Shown: positions 1-9,496, numbered from the stretch's first letter. The stretch: DNA of 60,513 bases from Streptomyces montanisoli (GCF_017813245.1 NZ_JAGIQL010000019.1:1-60513); one strand, 5' to 3'. The notes: generated from the letters alone by a model not told the origin. Program-made: numbers and translations.

Positions 1-23
1 CCCCCCCCCCCCCCCCCCCCCCC
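1..23. repeat. 23-nt poly-C run at window start
   Basis: The first 23 bases are all C, followed by about 60 bases of unusually AT-rich sequence for this genome. A homopolymer this long is rare in Streptomyces. It may be a sequencing or assembly artefact at a contig edge (two-colour chemistry is known to produce poly-G/poly-C ends). No gene is visible in 1-139. Confidence 0.8.
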
Positions 24-139
24 TTTCTTCAAGTAGAGAACGGGAATCCGAAAACATCGGTGATTGGAATTCAAAGGAGAGCTCTCGCGACCAGGGACCC
101 GCCGGGCCCAGCTGTCGCTGCGCGCGAAGGCGCCGCGCC

Positions 140-166
140 GGGCCGCGGGACGTCAGCCCGCGGCCC
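140..166 (-). terminator. Hairpin terminator of the GH55-like gene
   Basis: Perfect 10-bp stem (140-149 with 157-166, gggccgcggg/cccgcggccc) and a 7-nt loop, 19 nt beyond the stop codon of the minus-strand gene ending at 185. There is no U-tract, as is usual for Streptomyces terminators. Confidence 0.75.
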
Positions 167-184
167 GCCGCGGCCGGCGCGCGC

Positions 185-2005
185 TCAGGGGTAGGACACC
201 ACGTTGGACGGTGTGGTGCTGGTGCCCGAGGTGCCCGATCCCGTGCTGTTGATGACGTGGTTGTACTGGCCCATGCCGCCGAGGGAGATGACCAGCAGGT
301 CGTGGAACTTCACGCCCGGCTTCTGCGGCGCCTCGAAGCCGTGGTCGACCCTGATGCTGGGGTCGGAGGTGAAGTTGCAGTAACTGCCGAGCCCCCAGGC
401 CTCGTGCGTGCTGACCGCGTCGTCCACCTTGTAGGCCGCGTACCCGGCCGTCGAGCCGTTCTGGATCGCGGCCTGGTTCGGTGCGTCGTAGGCCAGTTCG
501 TTCTGGAAGAAGATGGTGCGGCCGCCGTTGCCGCTCCACTCGACGCAGTACTTGTTGAAGTGCTCCACGAACAGGCCCGTCGCCAGCACATTGGCGCCGT
601 TGACCCGCAGGCCGTAGTCGGCCCTGTTGGTGTCCCAGCCGACGCCCGCGCCGTGGTCGGCGCGCCAGATCCAGGTGTGGTCGATGATGGTGTCGTGGCT
701 GTTGATCTCCATGCTGGTGGTCGCCTTGCCGGCACCGGCGCCGCCGATCCTGACGAAGACGTCCTGCACGGTCGTCGGGTTGGAGCCGTGGCCCGCGGAG
801 GCGCCCGAGGGCCCCACCCGCAGCAGGTAGGGCGAGTTGGTGGTGCCGGCGTCCAGCAGGAGGCCCGCCAGCCTGATGCCGTCCACGTCGGCCGTCTGCA
901 GGGCGGTCACCCCGTTGTCCGGGATGATCGTCGGGTAGCCGATGCCGAGCACGACGGTGTTCGCGCGGGTCACGTTGATGGTCTGGTCGACGTGGTAGAT
1001 GCCAGGCGTGAACAGCAGGTTCAGGCCCTGCGACAGTGCCTGGTTGATGGTGGCGGCGGTGGCGCCCTCCTTCACCACGTAGAACTGGGACAGCGGTACG
1101 GACGTACCGGGTGTCGAGCCGTTCGCCCAGGAGACCCCGCGGGCGTTGGTGCGCAGCGACGGCACGAACACCGCGTAGTCGCCGCCGTCGAGGTAGAGGT
1201 AGGGCTTCTCACGGGAGACCGGCGTGGTGTCGAGCGTCGTGTAGACGGGGTTGGGGAAGCCCTGCGCCGGGGCGCCGACCACGCCGGAGAACACCATGTT
1301 CCAGACGCCGTTGCCCCAGCCGCCGATCTGGCTCTCGCGCGTGTACCACTGCTGCTGCGAGTAGGGGGAGATCGTGCCGTCGACCCGGCTGTCGGCGATG
1401 TAGCCGCCGCTCGCCCAGCCGTAGCCGTTGGGCGCCAGGTTCAGGCCGCCCTTGATGTGCATGCGGCGGAACGGCGCCGCCTGGGCCACCGCCCACCGGT
1501 CCGTGCCGCTGACCGGGGTCAGCGCCATGTTCTCGGCCGAACGCCAGAAGTTCTGCGTGGCGTTGCCGTTGAACCAGCCCGCGTCCACGGTGACATCGCC
1601 GTTGATCTGCACGTCGTCGGGGTTGCGGCCGAGGCCGGCGATCGACGTGTAGAAGCCGAGCTGCGCGTTGAGGCCGTTGTACGTACCGGGCTTGAACAGC
1701 AGGGCGTACCTGCCCGTGCCGAACTGGGCCGACTCCTGCTTGCTGAAGACCGAGTCGAGCGTGGACTGGATGCCCTGCGTCGACGGGTCGAAGACGATGA
1801 CGTTGGGGCCGAGGTCACCGCCGCCCGCGACGGCCGCGGCAGCCTTCTTGCCGTGCTTCGCCCGCTTGTGGGGCGCGGCGTTCGCGGTGGCCGCGGGCAG
1901 GAGGGCGGAGCCGATGACGGCGCCGGCCACGGCGCCGGCGAACGCGCGCCTGCTGAGCTGGGGGGATGCGTCCTGACGTGCGGGATCCCGGGGAGGCTGC
2001 TGCAT
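185..2005 (-). CDS. Secreted GH55-like beta-helix glycosidase (often labelled 'adenylyl cyclase')
   Basis: A 606-residue exported protein. The N-terminus has a Tat-type signal (SRRAFAG followed by a hydrophobic stretch ending ANA|AP at about residue 43). The body has the repetitive beta-helix pattern of Streptomyces GH55-family exo-beta-1,3-glucanase relatives (GLGRNPDDVQINGDV, REKPYLYLDGGDYAVFVP, IDHTWIWRADHGAGVGW, TGLFVEHFNKYCVEWSGNGGRTIFFQNE). This family is frequently and wrongly annotated as adenylyl cyclase; no cyclase motif is visible. ATG 2005 was chosen because GGAGGT lies about 10 nt upstream and the Tat signal then sits at the N-terminus; the frame stays open to 2197 but that stretch is G-rich leader. 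Likely role: extracellular beta-glucan hydrolysis. The assignment rests on recalled family similarity; the exact substrate is inferred. Confidence 0.8.
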   Translation of the reverse strand: MQQPPRDPARQDASPQLSRRAFAGAVAGAVIGSALLPAATANAAPHKRAKHGKKAAAAVAGGGDLGPNVIVFDPSTQGIQSTLDSVFSKQESAQFGTGRYALLFKPGTYNGLNAQLGFYTSIAGLGRNPDDVQINGDVTVDAGWFNGNATQNFWRSAENMALTPVSGTDRWAVAQAAPFRRMHIKGGLNLAPNGYGWASGGYIADSRVDGTISPYSQQQWYTRESQIGGWGNGVWNMVFSGVVGAPAQGFPNPVYTTLDTTPVSREKPYLYLDGGDYAVFVPSLRTNARGVSWANGSTPGTSVPLSQFYVVKEGATAATINQALSQGLNLLFTPGIYHVDQTINVTRANTVVLGIGYPTIIPDNGVTALQTADVDGIRLAGLLLDAGTTNSPYLLRVGPSGASAGHGSNPTTVQDVFVRIGGAGAGKATTSMEINSHDTIIDHTWIWRADHGAGVGWDTNRADYGLRVNGANVLATGLFVEHFNKYCVEWSGNGGRTIFFQNELAYDAPNQAAIQNGSTAGYAAYKVDDAVSTHEAWGLGSYCNFTSDPSIRVDHGFEAPQKPGVKFHDLLVISLGGMGQYNHVINSTGSGTSGTSTTPSNVVSYP

Positions 2006-2095
2006 GGGGGGATGGACCTCCAAGGTCGCGGAAAAAACGGGGGAGAGGTGGGGAGAGGGGGACGGGGGCGGGCGTGGGGAGGGTGGGAGAGTGCG

Positions 2096-2109
2096 AGAGA
2101 GCGCTCTCT
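2096..2109. promoter_or_regulatory. Perfect 14-bp palindrome, LacI-type operator candidate
   Basis: AGAGAGCGCTCTCT is a perfect palindrome about 90 nt upstream of the GH55-like start codon. It shares the central GAGCGCTC core of CebR/CelR operators that control beta-glucan and cellulose genes in actinomycetes. No LacI-family gene is in the window, so any regulator acts in trans. Confidence 0.6.
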
Positions 2110-2362
2110 GCGGGTAGCCAAGATGGTTCCCCTGTGTCTCGCACGCGTCAAGACTTGTGCGCCAACCGGCCCCTCCGGCGCCCTGATTCGTCAACAAGTG
2201 ACAGCGGAACGCGGGCGCTTGACCTCTCGTGCCCCTCCCTGCGCGGGTGCCTGTTCGGGTTGTGACGGCGTGCCCGGATCAGTGCGTGAAGATTGACTCG
2301 GCGTGGGCGGGGAACCAGGTGCACTGAGGCCGAAAACAAGGCTTGCGGAAGGAGTGATCCGG

Positions 2363-2812
2363 ATGCGTACGAGCGGGCATGCCCATCGGTGTGCCGCGCG
2401 TGTCACCTACGCGCTGCCCAGTTCGGACACCTCGGCCGGCTGGGCGCGCTATCTGACCGACGCCTACCTCACCCGCGACTGCGGGGGCGACATCCCCCGC
2501 GAGCGGATCGAGGACGCGCGACTCGTCGTCTCCGAGCTCGTCACGAACGCCACCAGGCACGGCGCGGGCAACTGCCTGCTGCGGCTCACGGCCGGGCCGG
2601 GCCGCGTCACCGTCGAGGTGCACGACAACGGCCCGGCGTTCCCGGCCCTCAGGGAGCTGCGTCCCGACGACCCCGTCCTCGCGCCCGAGTCGCCCGAGGC
2701 GCTGCCGGAGAGCGGCCGCGGGATCGCGATGGTGCGCGGGCTCTCCAGCCGCTTCTCGGTACTCGGGGAACCCGGAAACGGCAAGACCGTGCAGGCGGTA
2801 CTGGCGGGCTGA
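2363..2812 (+). CDS. RsbW-like ATP-binding protein (HATPase_c_2)
   Basis: A 149-residue soluble protein of the anti-sigma-factor kinase type. The N box (LVVSELVTNATRHGAG), G1 box (VHDNGPAFP) and G2 box (SGRGIAMVRGLS) of the GHKL fold are all present. Such proteins in Streptomyces phosphorylate STAS antagonists or bind sigma factors. No STAS or sigma gene is adjacent, so the partner is unknown. The start at 2363 is set by GGAAGGAG 8 nt upstream; the frame is open further upstream to 2303 without a ribosome site. It is divergent from the GH55-like gene and convergent with the FhuD-like gene. The downstream gap 2813-3061 shows no gene. Confidence 0.85.
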   Translation: MRTSGHAHRCAARVTYALPSSDTSAGWARYLTDAYLTRDCGGDIPRERIEDARLVVSELVTNATRHGAGNCLLRLTAGPGRVTVEVHDNGPAFPALRELRPDDPVLAPESPEALPESGRGIAMVRGLSSRFSVLGEPGNGKTVQAVLAG

Positions 2813-3061
2813 GCCCGCCGGCCGAGGCGCCCGTCCCGGCTGCGCGCCGTTGCGTCCGCTGCCGTATCCGGCAGTGCCCGGCAGGGCCGCGTAAGCCGTC
2901 CATGGCGGAGCCGCCGTCCTGTGGCCGTACAAGGCCGCGAACGCCTCGCACCGGTCGCCAGGGGCTCCGCCAGGCCGTCGGCCCACCCAGCGATCCCGCC
3001 GCTGTCCGTGCCGGGCCCCGGCTTTCCCACCGCGGCCCACGACCTCCGGCGGAGCAGGCGA

Positions 3062-3931
3062 TCACATCGCGTCGGCCACCGCGTCGAGCCACCGCGCGTG
3101 CGCGTGGTGGCTCGCCGGGTTCTCCGGGTTCCACGGAAGGACCTGCGCCCGCCGTGTCATGGCGCTCCAGGACGCGTTGCCCGCCAGCAGGCGGGGCGGC
3201 GCCGCGTTGGCGCGTACGTCCGCCAGCACGATGTCGGGCCGCAGCGCGGCGGCCTCGGCCCATTCGGCCGTGCGCCAGTTCGCCCCGCCCTCGCCCTCCG
3301 GGTCCACCAGCTCGACGCCCAGGTCGCCGAGGGCCCGCAGGCCCGGCCAGGTGGCGGGGCGCGCCAGGTACGCCGTCCGCTCGTCCGCCGCCGACAGCGC
3401 CAGCACGCGGGGCCGCGCCGGCCGCGCGGCCAGGGAACGCAGCCGCGCCTCCGCACGCGCCAGCTCCTCCTCGCCGTGCGCGGCCGCGTCCGGTTCCGCG
3501 CCGAGTGCCCGTGCCAGTTCAGTGAAACGGCCGCGCACCTGCGCGAGCGAACGCGACGTGCCCACGTCGATCACGGCCACCGGTACCTGCTCGCCGAGGT
3601 GCTTGGCGGCATTGGGATCGAGCCCGTAGACCTGGTCACCGCCGTACGTCACCGCCACCACCAGGCCGGGATCCGCCGCGACCAGCGCTTCGACGTCGAC
3701 GCCGCTGCCCGAGCCGAAGGACCGTATCTCCTCCATCGGCAGGCCGCCCGCCTTGGCCGGGTCCTGCGCCCCGCCGTCGTGATGCGAGCCGAAGACCCCC
3801 GCTGGACGCAGGCCGTGGTCCCACAGCGTCGCGCCGGCCTGGATGTAGGCCACGAACCGCGTGGGGCGGCTCGGCGCGGTGACCCGCAGGCCTCTGTCGT
3901 CCGTGAACTCCCAGGTGCTGTGCGCGTCCAT
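3062..3931 (-). CDS. FhuD/TroA-type periplasmic-binding fold protein lacking a signal peptide
   Basis: A 289-residue protein of the Fe(III)-siderophore substrate-binding family (peripla_BP_2): an N-terminal lobe (TRFVAYIQAGATLWDHGLRP...GVFGS), a linking helix region rich in A/E/R, and a C-terminal lobe with 'ALRPDIVLADVRA'. From the best start (ATG 3931, GGGAG 6 nt upstream) there is no Sec or Tat signal and no lipobox. Extension to 4003 gives only charged residues, so the protein appears cytoplasmic. It lies just downstream of dhaKLM but beyond that operon's terminator, so it is probably transcribed separately. It could handle an internalised ferric siderophore, or be an orphan. No permease or ATPase gene is adjacent. 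Confidence 0.7.
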   Translation of the reverse strand: MDAHSTWEFTDDRGLRVTAPSRPTRFVAYIQAGATLWDHGLRPAGVFGSHHDGGAQDPAKAGGLPMEEIRSFGSGSGVDVEALVAADPGLVVAVTYGGDQVYGLDPNAAKHLGEQVPVAVIDVGTSRSLAQVRGRFTELARALGAEPDAAAHGEEELARAEARLRSLAARPARPRVLALSAADERTAYLARPATWPGLRALGDLGVELVDPEGEGGANWRTAEWAEAAALRPDIVLADVRANAAPPRLLAGNASWSAMTRRAQVLPWNPENPASHHAHARWLDAVADAM

Positions 3932-4044
3932 GTCGCTCCCGCCCCGAGCCTGTCGCTCGTCCCGTCGCTCCGTCTCGTGCATGGCGCGCGAGGCGCCCCT
4001 CACTCACTGCCCAGCGGGACGGGCGCGGATGCCACCGCGCACGC

Positions 4045-4077
4045 GTGAGGGGCCCGCCGGCGAGGCGGGCCCCTCAC
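4045..4077 (-). terminator. Strong hairpin terminator of the dha operon
   Basis: A 14-bp perfect stem (4045-4058 with 4064-4077) and a 5-nt loop, 8 nt past the dhaM stop codon. It separates dhaKLM from the FhuD-like gene. Confidence 0.85.
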
Positions 4078-4085
4078 GGAGGCGG

Positions 4086-4492
4086 CTATTCCTTGTGGTA
4101 GCCGTACGCCTCCGAGGCGGCGGCCGCCACCGCGTCGAGGTCGCCACCCGCCGACGCGGTCACCACCGCCGCGACCGCGCCCTCCACGAACGGCGCGTCC
4201 ACGAGGCGCGCGCCCTCGGGCAGCTCGTCCCCGTCCGCGAGCAGCGTCTTCACCGTCAGCACCGCGCTGCCCAGGTCCACGAGCAGCGCGACGCCCGCGC
4301 CACCGTCGACCTCGGCAGCGGCGGCGGTGATCAGCTCGGAGCTGGTGCCGAGCCCGCCGTCCGGTGTACCGCCCGCCGCCGCCACCGGGGCCGTCGCCCC
4401 GCCGCCCGCGAGGCCCTTGGCCAGCTCGGCGACGCCGGACGCGACCGCCGCGCTGTGCGACACGAGCACGATGCCCACCTGGCCGCCCGCGC

Positions 4493-4496
<4 letters not shown>
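4086..4496 (-). CDS. dhaM: Dihydroxyacetone kinase phosphoryl donor subunit DhaM
   Basis: A 136-residue EIIA(Man)-like phosphocarrier. It receives phosphate from PTS HPr and passes it to DhaL-bound ADP. The active-site histidine lies in IVLVSHSAAVASGVAELA (His14), and the family pattern GTSSELI...ALLVDLGSAVLTVKTLL is present. It is a single-domain DhaM, lacking the HPr and EI domains found in the E. coli protein, so it depends on the cell's general PTS. The GTG start at 4496 overlaps the dhaL stop in a GTGA, giving translational coupling. It is the last gene of the dhaKLM operon. Confidence 0.93.
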
Positions 4497-5122
<626 letters not shown>

Positions 5123-5139
5123 GTCGTCTCTCCTCATGC

Positions 5140-6132
5140 TCAGCGGCCCCACCGCAGGGCGGGCGTCGCCACCGGCGCGTCCCACAGGGCCAGCAGGTCC
5201 TCGTCCACCACGCACAGGGTCACCGAGCAGCCCGCCATGTCCAGGGACGTCACGTAGTTGCCGACGAGCGTACGGGCCACGGAGACACCGCGCTCCTCCA
5301 GCACCCGCTGGACCTCGGCGTTGAACCCGTACAGCTCCAGGAGCGGCGTGCCGCCCATCCCGTTGACCAGCGCGATCACCGGCCCCCGCGGCTCGAGGTC
5401 GTCGAGGACGGCGCCCACGGCGAAGTCCGCGATCTCCCTGGAGGTCATCATGGCGCGCCGCTCGCGGCCCGGCTCCCCGTGGATGCCGATGCCGAGCTCG
5501 AGCTCGCCCTCGGGCAGGTCGAAGGTGGGGCTGCCCTTCGCCGGCGTGCTGACGGCGGTCAGCGCCACGCCGAAGCTGCGGGAGGCGGCGTTGACCTGCC
5601 GGCCGATCGACTCGACCCGTTCGAGCGGCATGCCCGCGTCGGCGGCGGCACCGGCGATCTTCTCGACGAAGAGGGTGGCGCCCGTACCTCGCCTGCCCGC
5701 CGTGAACAGGCTGTCCGTCACCGCCACGTCGTCGTTGACGAGCACCTTGGCGACCTGGATGCCCTCGTCCTCCGCGAGTTCGGCCGCCATGTCGAAGTTC
5801 AGCACGTCCCCGGTGTAGTTCTTCACGATGAACAGCACCCCGGAGCCGCTGTCCACGGCGGCGGCCGCGCGGACCATCTGGTCGGGGACGGGGCTCGTGA
5901 ACACCTCACCCGGGCAGGCGGCCGACAGCATCCCGGGACCGACGAACCCGCCGTGCAGCGGTTCGTGCCCGGAACCGCCGCCCGAGACGAGGGCGACCTT
6001 GCCCGCGACGGGCGCGTCGCGCCTGACCACGACCCGGTTCTCTACATCGACGGAGAGGGCGGGATGAGCGGCGGCCATGCCGCGCAGCGCGTCAGCCACC
6101 ACGGTCTCCGCCACGTTGATCAGCATCTTCAC
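5140..6132 (-). CDS. dhaK: Dihydroxyacetone kinase substrate-binding subunit DhaK
   Basis: A 330-residue subunit that binds dihydroxyacetone covalently as a hemiaminal. The substrate loop GGGSGHEP is at 51-58 and the covalent histidine is in GIGIHGEPG, falling at residue 218, the same number as in E. coli. It is the first gene of dhaKLM, which links glycerol/dihydroxyacetone use to the phosphotransferase system and yields DHAP. The GTG start at 6132 has AGGAGA 5 nt upstream; ATG 6126 is an alternative. No regulator gene (DhaR/DhaQ type) is adjacent. The upstream 200 bp is shared with a divergent SRPBCC gene. Confidence 0.94.
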   Translation of the reverse strand: MKMLINVAETVVADALRGMAAAHPALSVDVENRVVVRRDAPVAGKVALVSGGGSGHEPLHGGFVGPGMLSAACPGEVFTSPVPDQMVRAAAAVDSGSGVLFIVKNYTGDVLNFDMAAELAEDEGIQVAKVLVNDDVAVTDSLFTAGRRGTGATLFVEKIAGAAADAGMPLERVESIGRQVNAASRSFGVALTAVSTPAKGSPTFDLPEGELELGIGIHGEPGRERRAMMTSREIADFAVGAVLDDLEPRGPVIALVNGMGGTPLLELYGFNAEVQRVLEERGVSVARTLVGNYVTSLDMAGCSVTLCVVDEDLLALWDAPVATPALRWGR

Positions 6133-6332
6133 GGGTATCTCCTCACAAGGTCGTGCCCACGACTGCGATCCGCGGCCATCAGATCATCAGTATCCGCCGC
6201 CCACTGGTCCCCGTCATGGCGGCGGGCAGCGGGGGCCGGGGCGCGTGCCGGGGCGCGTGCCCGGGCGGGTGTCGGCCCCCGCCCTGTGGGCACTCGGCCC
6301 GCACGACGCCCGCCGCGACCACGGGAGCAGAC

Positions 6333-6791
6333 ATGGCTGTGCGCCACCTCTACGTCGACCGGGACCCGGAGGTCCTCTGGTCGGTGCTGAGGGACCCGTT
6401 CCGCTACAGCGAGTGGGTCGTCGGCACGTTCCGCTCGCACCCCGAGGAAGGGCACTGGCCCGACGTGGGCTCGTCGATCGCCTACGAGGTGCGGCTGGGG
6501 CCCGCGCGCATGCGGGGCACCACCGTGTGCAGGCGCCACGAGCACCCCAGGGAACTGGAGCTCGAGGCCCACGCGGGACGCCTCGGCACCGCACGCATCG
6601 CGCTGGACATCAGGCCGTGGGGGGACGGGACGCTCATCATCGTCGACGAGCACCCGCTGCGCGGCTTCGGCGGCGCGGCGCACAACGGCGTCAGCGACCG
6701 GCTGATCCAGCTGCGCCACCGCAGGATGCTGGCCAGGCTCGGCCGGGTCGTCGAGGCGATGCCGCGCTCGGGCGTCCCCGCCGGCGCGTGA
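6333..6791 (+). CDS. SRPBCC (START-like) family protein
   Basis: A 152-residue protein with the helix-grip pattern of polyketide cyclase/dehydrase-like SRPBCC proteins: VDRDPEVLWSVLRDPFRYSEWVVG at the N-terminus (a ligand-pocket start) and the long C-terminal helix NGVSDRLIQLRHRRMLARLGRVVE. Such proteins bind hydrophobic ligands; nothing identifies the ligand here. ATG 6333 has GGGAG 6 nt upstream. It is divergent from dhaK and convergent with cydB. Confidence 0.8.
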   Translation: MAVRHLYVDRDPEVLWSVLRDPFRYSEWVVGTFRSHPEEGHWPDVGSSIAYEVRLGPARMRGTTVCRRHEHPRELELEAHAGRLGTARIALDIRPWGDGTLIIVDEHPLRGFGGAAHNGVSDRLIQLRHRRMLARLGRVVEAMPRSGVPAGA

Positions 6792-6833
6792 CCCCGCGGC
6801 ACTCGGTCGTGTTCACGTCGCGCCCGCGCTTGC

Positions 6834-7859
6834 TCAGCGGGCGCCGTCCGTACCCGCGTCGGCAGGCGCCGGCTGCTCGCGCTGGAAGGTCGCGTACAGC
6901 AGCCACAGCGACGGGACGAGGAGCAGGAACCCGACGGCCAGCGAGATCAGGCACGCCGCGAGCACGGCGTCCGTCGAGGCCGCGTCGCCGACGGTCGTGG
7001 ACGGCACCAGCATGTTGGGGTACTGGGCCCCGCCCCAGGACCACAGGATGGCGGCCACCGCGAGCGCGGCCACCGCGCGCGCCCACACGAAGTGGTCCCT
7101 CACCAGCAGCACGAGCCCCACCACGCCGGCCACCGCGCTGACGACGACGAGCGGCAGCGCCCGGTGGGTGAGGCCGTGGAAGAGCACGGTCGCGTCCTCG
7201 TGCAGGATCGCGATGCCCGCCAGAGCGACCACCCCGCTCGCCAGCCCGCTCAGCACGGCCCTGCGGCGGAACTGCGCCGCCAGCGCCGCGTCACCGCCGC
7301 GTGCGGCGTCCTGGCACAGGTAGACGGCCGCGAGGTGCGCGCACGCCAGCACCGCGAGCACGCCGCCGAGGAACGAGGTGGGATTGGCCCAGCTCGTCAC
7401 GGTGTCTCCCGCCGCGATCCCGGCAGGCACCCGGCCCGAGGCGACGCCGCCCGCCACCGTGCCGAGGAAGAACGGCGTCAGGACGGACGAGAGGGCGAAG
7501 CACGCGCCGAACAGGCGCTGCTGCCACAGCTCGACGCTGGCCTTGCGGAAGGCGAACGCCGCACCGCGGGCGATGATGCCGAGGGCCGCCAGCGTCAACG
7601 GGATGTACAGCGTGGACAGCACGGCCGCGAAGACGGGCGAGAAGCCCGCCCACAGCAGGACGAGCACGAAGATCAGCCAGACGTGGTTGGCCTCCCACAC
7701 CGGCCCGATGCTGTGCTCGATGAACCGGCGCTGCGGCAGGCCGCGCTTGTCGCGCCCGGCGAGCAGGTCCCAGAACCCGGCGCCGAAGTCGGCCCCGGCG
7801 AACAGGGCGTAGCAGGTGAGACCCGCCCACGTCACGGCGAGCGTCAGGTCTGCGAGCAC
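6834..7859 (-). CDS. cydB: Cytochrome bd oxidase subunit II
   Basis: A 341-residue polytopic membrane protein. It forms the second subunit of the quinol:O2 oxidoreductase that works at low oxygen. The family landmarks are GADFGAGFWDLLAG near the N-terminus and IEHSIGPVWEANHVWLIF, followed by about eight hydrophobic segments. The GTG start at 7859 has GGGAGA 5 nt upstream. It lies 58 nt after cydA in the same direction. The cydD/cydC transporter genes often found next do not follow here; an SRPBCC gene converges instead. Confidence 0.93.
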   Translation of the reverse strand: MLADLTLAVTWAGLTCYALFAGADFGAGFWDLLAGRDKRGLPQRRFIEHSIGPVWEANHVWLIFVLVLLWAGFSPVFAAVLSTLYIPLTLAALGIIARGAAFAFRKASVELWQQRLFGACFALSSVLTPFFLGTVAGGVASGRVPAGIAAGDTVTSWANPTSFLGGVLAVLACAHLAAVYLCQDAARGGDAALAAQFRRRAVLSGLASGVVALAGIAILHEDATVLFHGLTHRALPLVVVSAVAGVVGLVLLVRDHFVWARAVAALAVAAILWSWGGAQYPNMLVPSTTVGDAASTDAVLAACLISLAVGFLLLVPSLWLLYATFQREQPAPADAGTDGAR

Positions 7860-7917
7860 GGTCGTCTCCCGGTGTGTGCGGGCTCGATGGGGACTGGCGG
7901 GACGCGAACGAACCGGG

Positions 7918-9342
7918 TCAGGCCACGGGGTACCCCTCGACGTCGCTCTCCTGCGGGGCAACGGGCACGGGCGTGTCGCGGGTCATCCGACGCAGCACGT
8001 ACACCGCGGCGGTGGTCATCGCGGCGTAGACGAACAGCACCAGCCACAGCCCGGTCATCAGCCCAGGGGCGGGATTCACCGCGTCGCGGACACGCATCAC
8101 GCCCCACACCACCCACGGCTGGCGCCCGAACTCCGTGACGCACCAGCCGCACTCGAGGGCGACGACGGCGGCGGGCCCCGTCACGGCGGCGAGCAGCAGG
8201 AACAGCCGCGTGCCCCGCACGGCGAGCGGCGCGGTACCGGTGCGCCTGCCCCACCACCACGCCAGCAGCAGCCAGACGCCCATCAGCAGGAGGAAGCAGC
8301 CGAGCCCGACCATCACGTCGAACGAGAGATGGACGCTGGTGACGGTCGGCCAGTCCTCGCGCGGCACCCGGTCAAGCCCCTTGATCACGGTGGACGGCCG
8401 GTAACCCACCAGCAGGGACAGGCCGTCGGGGATCTCCAGGCCGTAGCGCAGCCGGTCGCCGTCCGCGAAGCCGAGCACGGTCAGCGGCACGTGGGAGTGC
8501 GTGTGGAAGACGCCTTCGATGGCGGCCAGCTTCGTCGGCCGGAAGTCGGCGAGGAACCGGGCTGCCCAGTCCCCGGCGACCAGCTGGAACGGGGTCACCA
8601 CGGCGCCGAGGACGAACGGGATGAAGAATCCCGTGCGGTGGTAGGTGTCACGGCGGCCGCGCAGCAGCGCCACCGCGTACACGGACGCCGTGAGGAACGA
8701 GGCGACCATCAACGCGGCCAGCACCATGTGGACGCTCTGCGGCGGGCTCGCCGGATTGAGCATCGCCGCCCAGGGGTCGACGTGGACGACCCGGCCGCCG
8801 CGCAGCGTGTAACCGCGCGGCTGGTTCATCCACGCGTTCGCGCACACCACGAAGAAGGCGGACAGGATGCCCGCCACCACGATCGGCACGCCGGTCAGCA
8901 GGTGCATCCGGGGCGGCAGCCGGTCCCATGCGTACAGGTAGATGCCGAGGAAGATCGCCTCGATGAAGAACGCGATGCCCTCCAGCGCGAACGGCAACCC
9001 GATGACCTGGCCGAACTTGCCCATCAGCCCCGGCCACAGCAGCCCCATCTCGAAGCTGAGGATCGTCCCCGACACCGCCCCGACGGCGAACAGCACCCCC
9101 ATGGCGCGCGCCCACCGCCTCGCCAGCAGCCGATGCGCCGGGTTGCCGGTGCGGATGCCGTACCACTCGGCGGCGAGCGTCAGCAGCGGCAGGCCCACGC
9201 CGAGGCAGGCCACCACGATGTGCCACGCGAGGGAGAAGCCCATCTGCGCCCGCGCGGCCGAGAGGTCACCCGGCGTCACGGCGCCCGATGCCGCGTAGGG
9301 CGGCAGGAGGGCTGCCGCGAGCAGGCTGGCGGGCTGGGACAC
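7918..9342 (-). CDS. cydA: Cytochrome bd oxidase subunit I
   Basis: A 474-residue membrane protein carrying the haems and the quinol site. His41 in MGFSLAWHIVVA corresponds to the b595 ligand position of E. coli H19, and the invariant GRQPW is present in TEFGRQPWVVWGVMR. The Q-loop is short, as is usual in actinobacteria. The GTG start at 9342 has CAGGAGA 5 nt upstream. Transcribed with cydB. The promoter must lie in 9343-9534, facing the MerR-DnaN gene; I saw no clear Rex-type TGTGAA-N-TTCACA box there. Confidence 0.94.
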   Translation of the reverse strand: MSQPASLLAAALLPPYAASGAVTPGDLSAARAQMGFSLAWHIVVACLGVGLPLLTLAAEWYGIRTGNPAHRLLARRWARAMGVLFAVGAVSGTILSFEMGLLWPGLMGKFGQVIGLPFALEGIAFFIEAIFLGIYLYAWDRLPPRMHLLTGVPIVVAGILSAFFVVCANAWMNQPRGYTLRGGRVVHVDPWAAMLNPASPPQSVHMVLAALMVASFLTASVYAVALLRGRRDTYHRTGFFIPFVLGAVVTPFQLVAGDWAARFLADFRPTKLAAIEGVFHTHSHVPLTVLGFADGDRLRYGLEIPDGLSLLVGYRPSTVIKGLDRVPREDWPTVTSVHLSFDVMVGLGCFLLLMGVWLLLAWWWGRRTGTAPLAVRGTRLFLLLAAVTGPAAVVALECGWCVTEFGRQPWVVWGVMRVRDAVNPAPGLMTGLWLVLFVYAAMTTAAVYVLRRMTRDTPVPVAPQESDVEGYPVA

Positions 9343-9496
9343 GGGCGTCTCCTGGATACCGGGGCCTGTGGCCGCCCAGGGGCCGGGCGGTCGGCGTGCT
9401 GAGGGCCGCAGTATTCCACCCGAAACACCCCATAGCCGCCCATTGGGCCTGCGGGTCGCTCCCCGAAAGAGCCGAGGCAGGCAGCCGGAAGCAGCT

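Noticed and set aside
185..2005. Adenylyl cyclase annotation
   Set aside because: No cyclase catalytic motif; the beta-helix repeats and Tat signal fit a GH55-like secreted protein.
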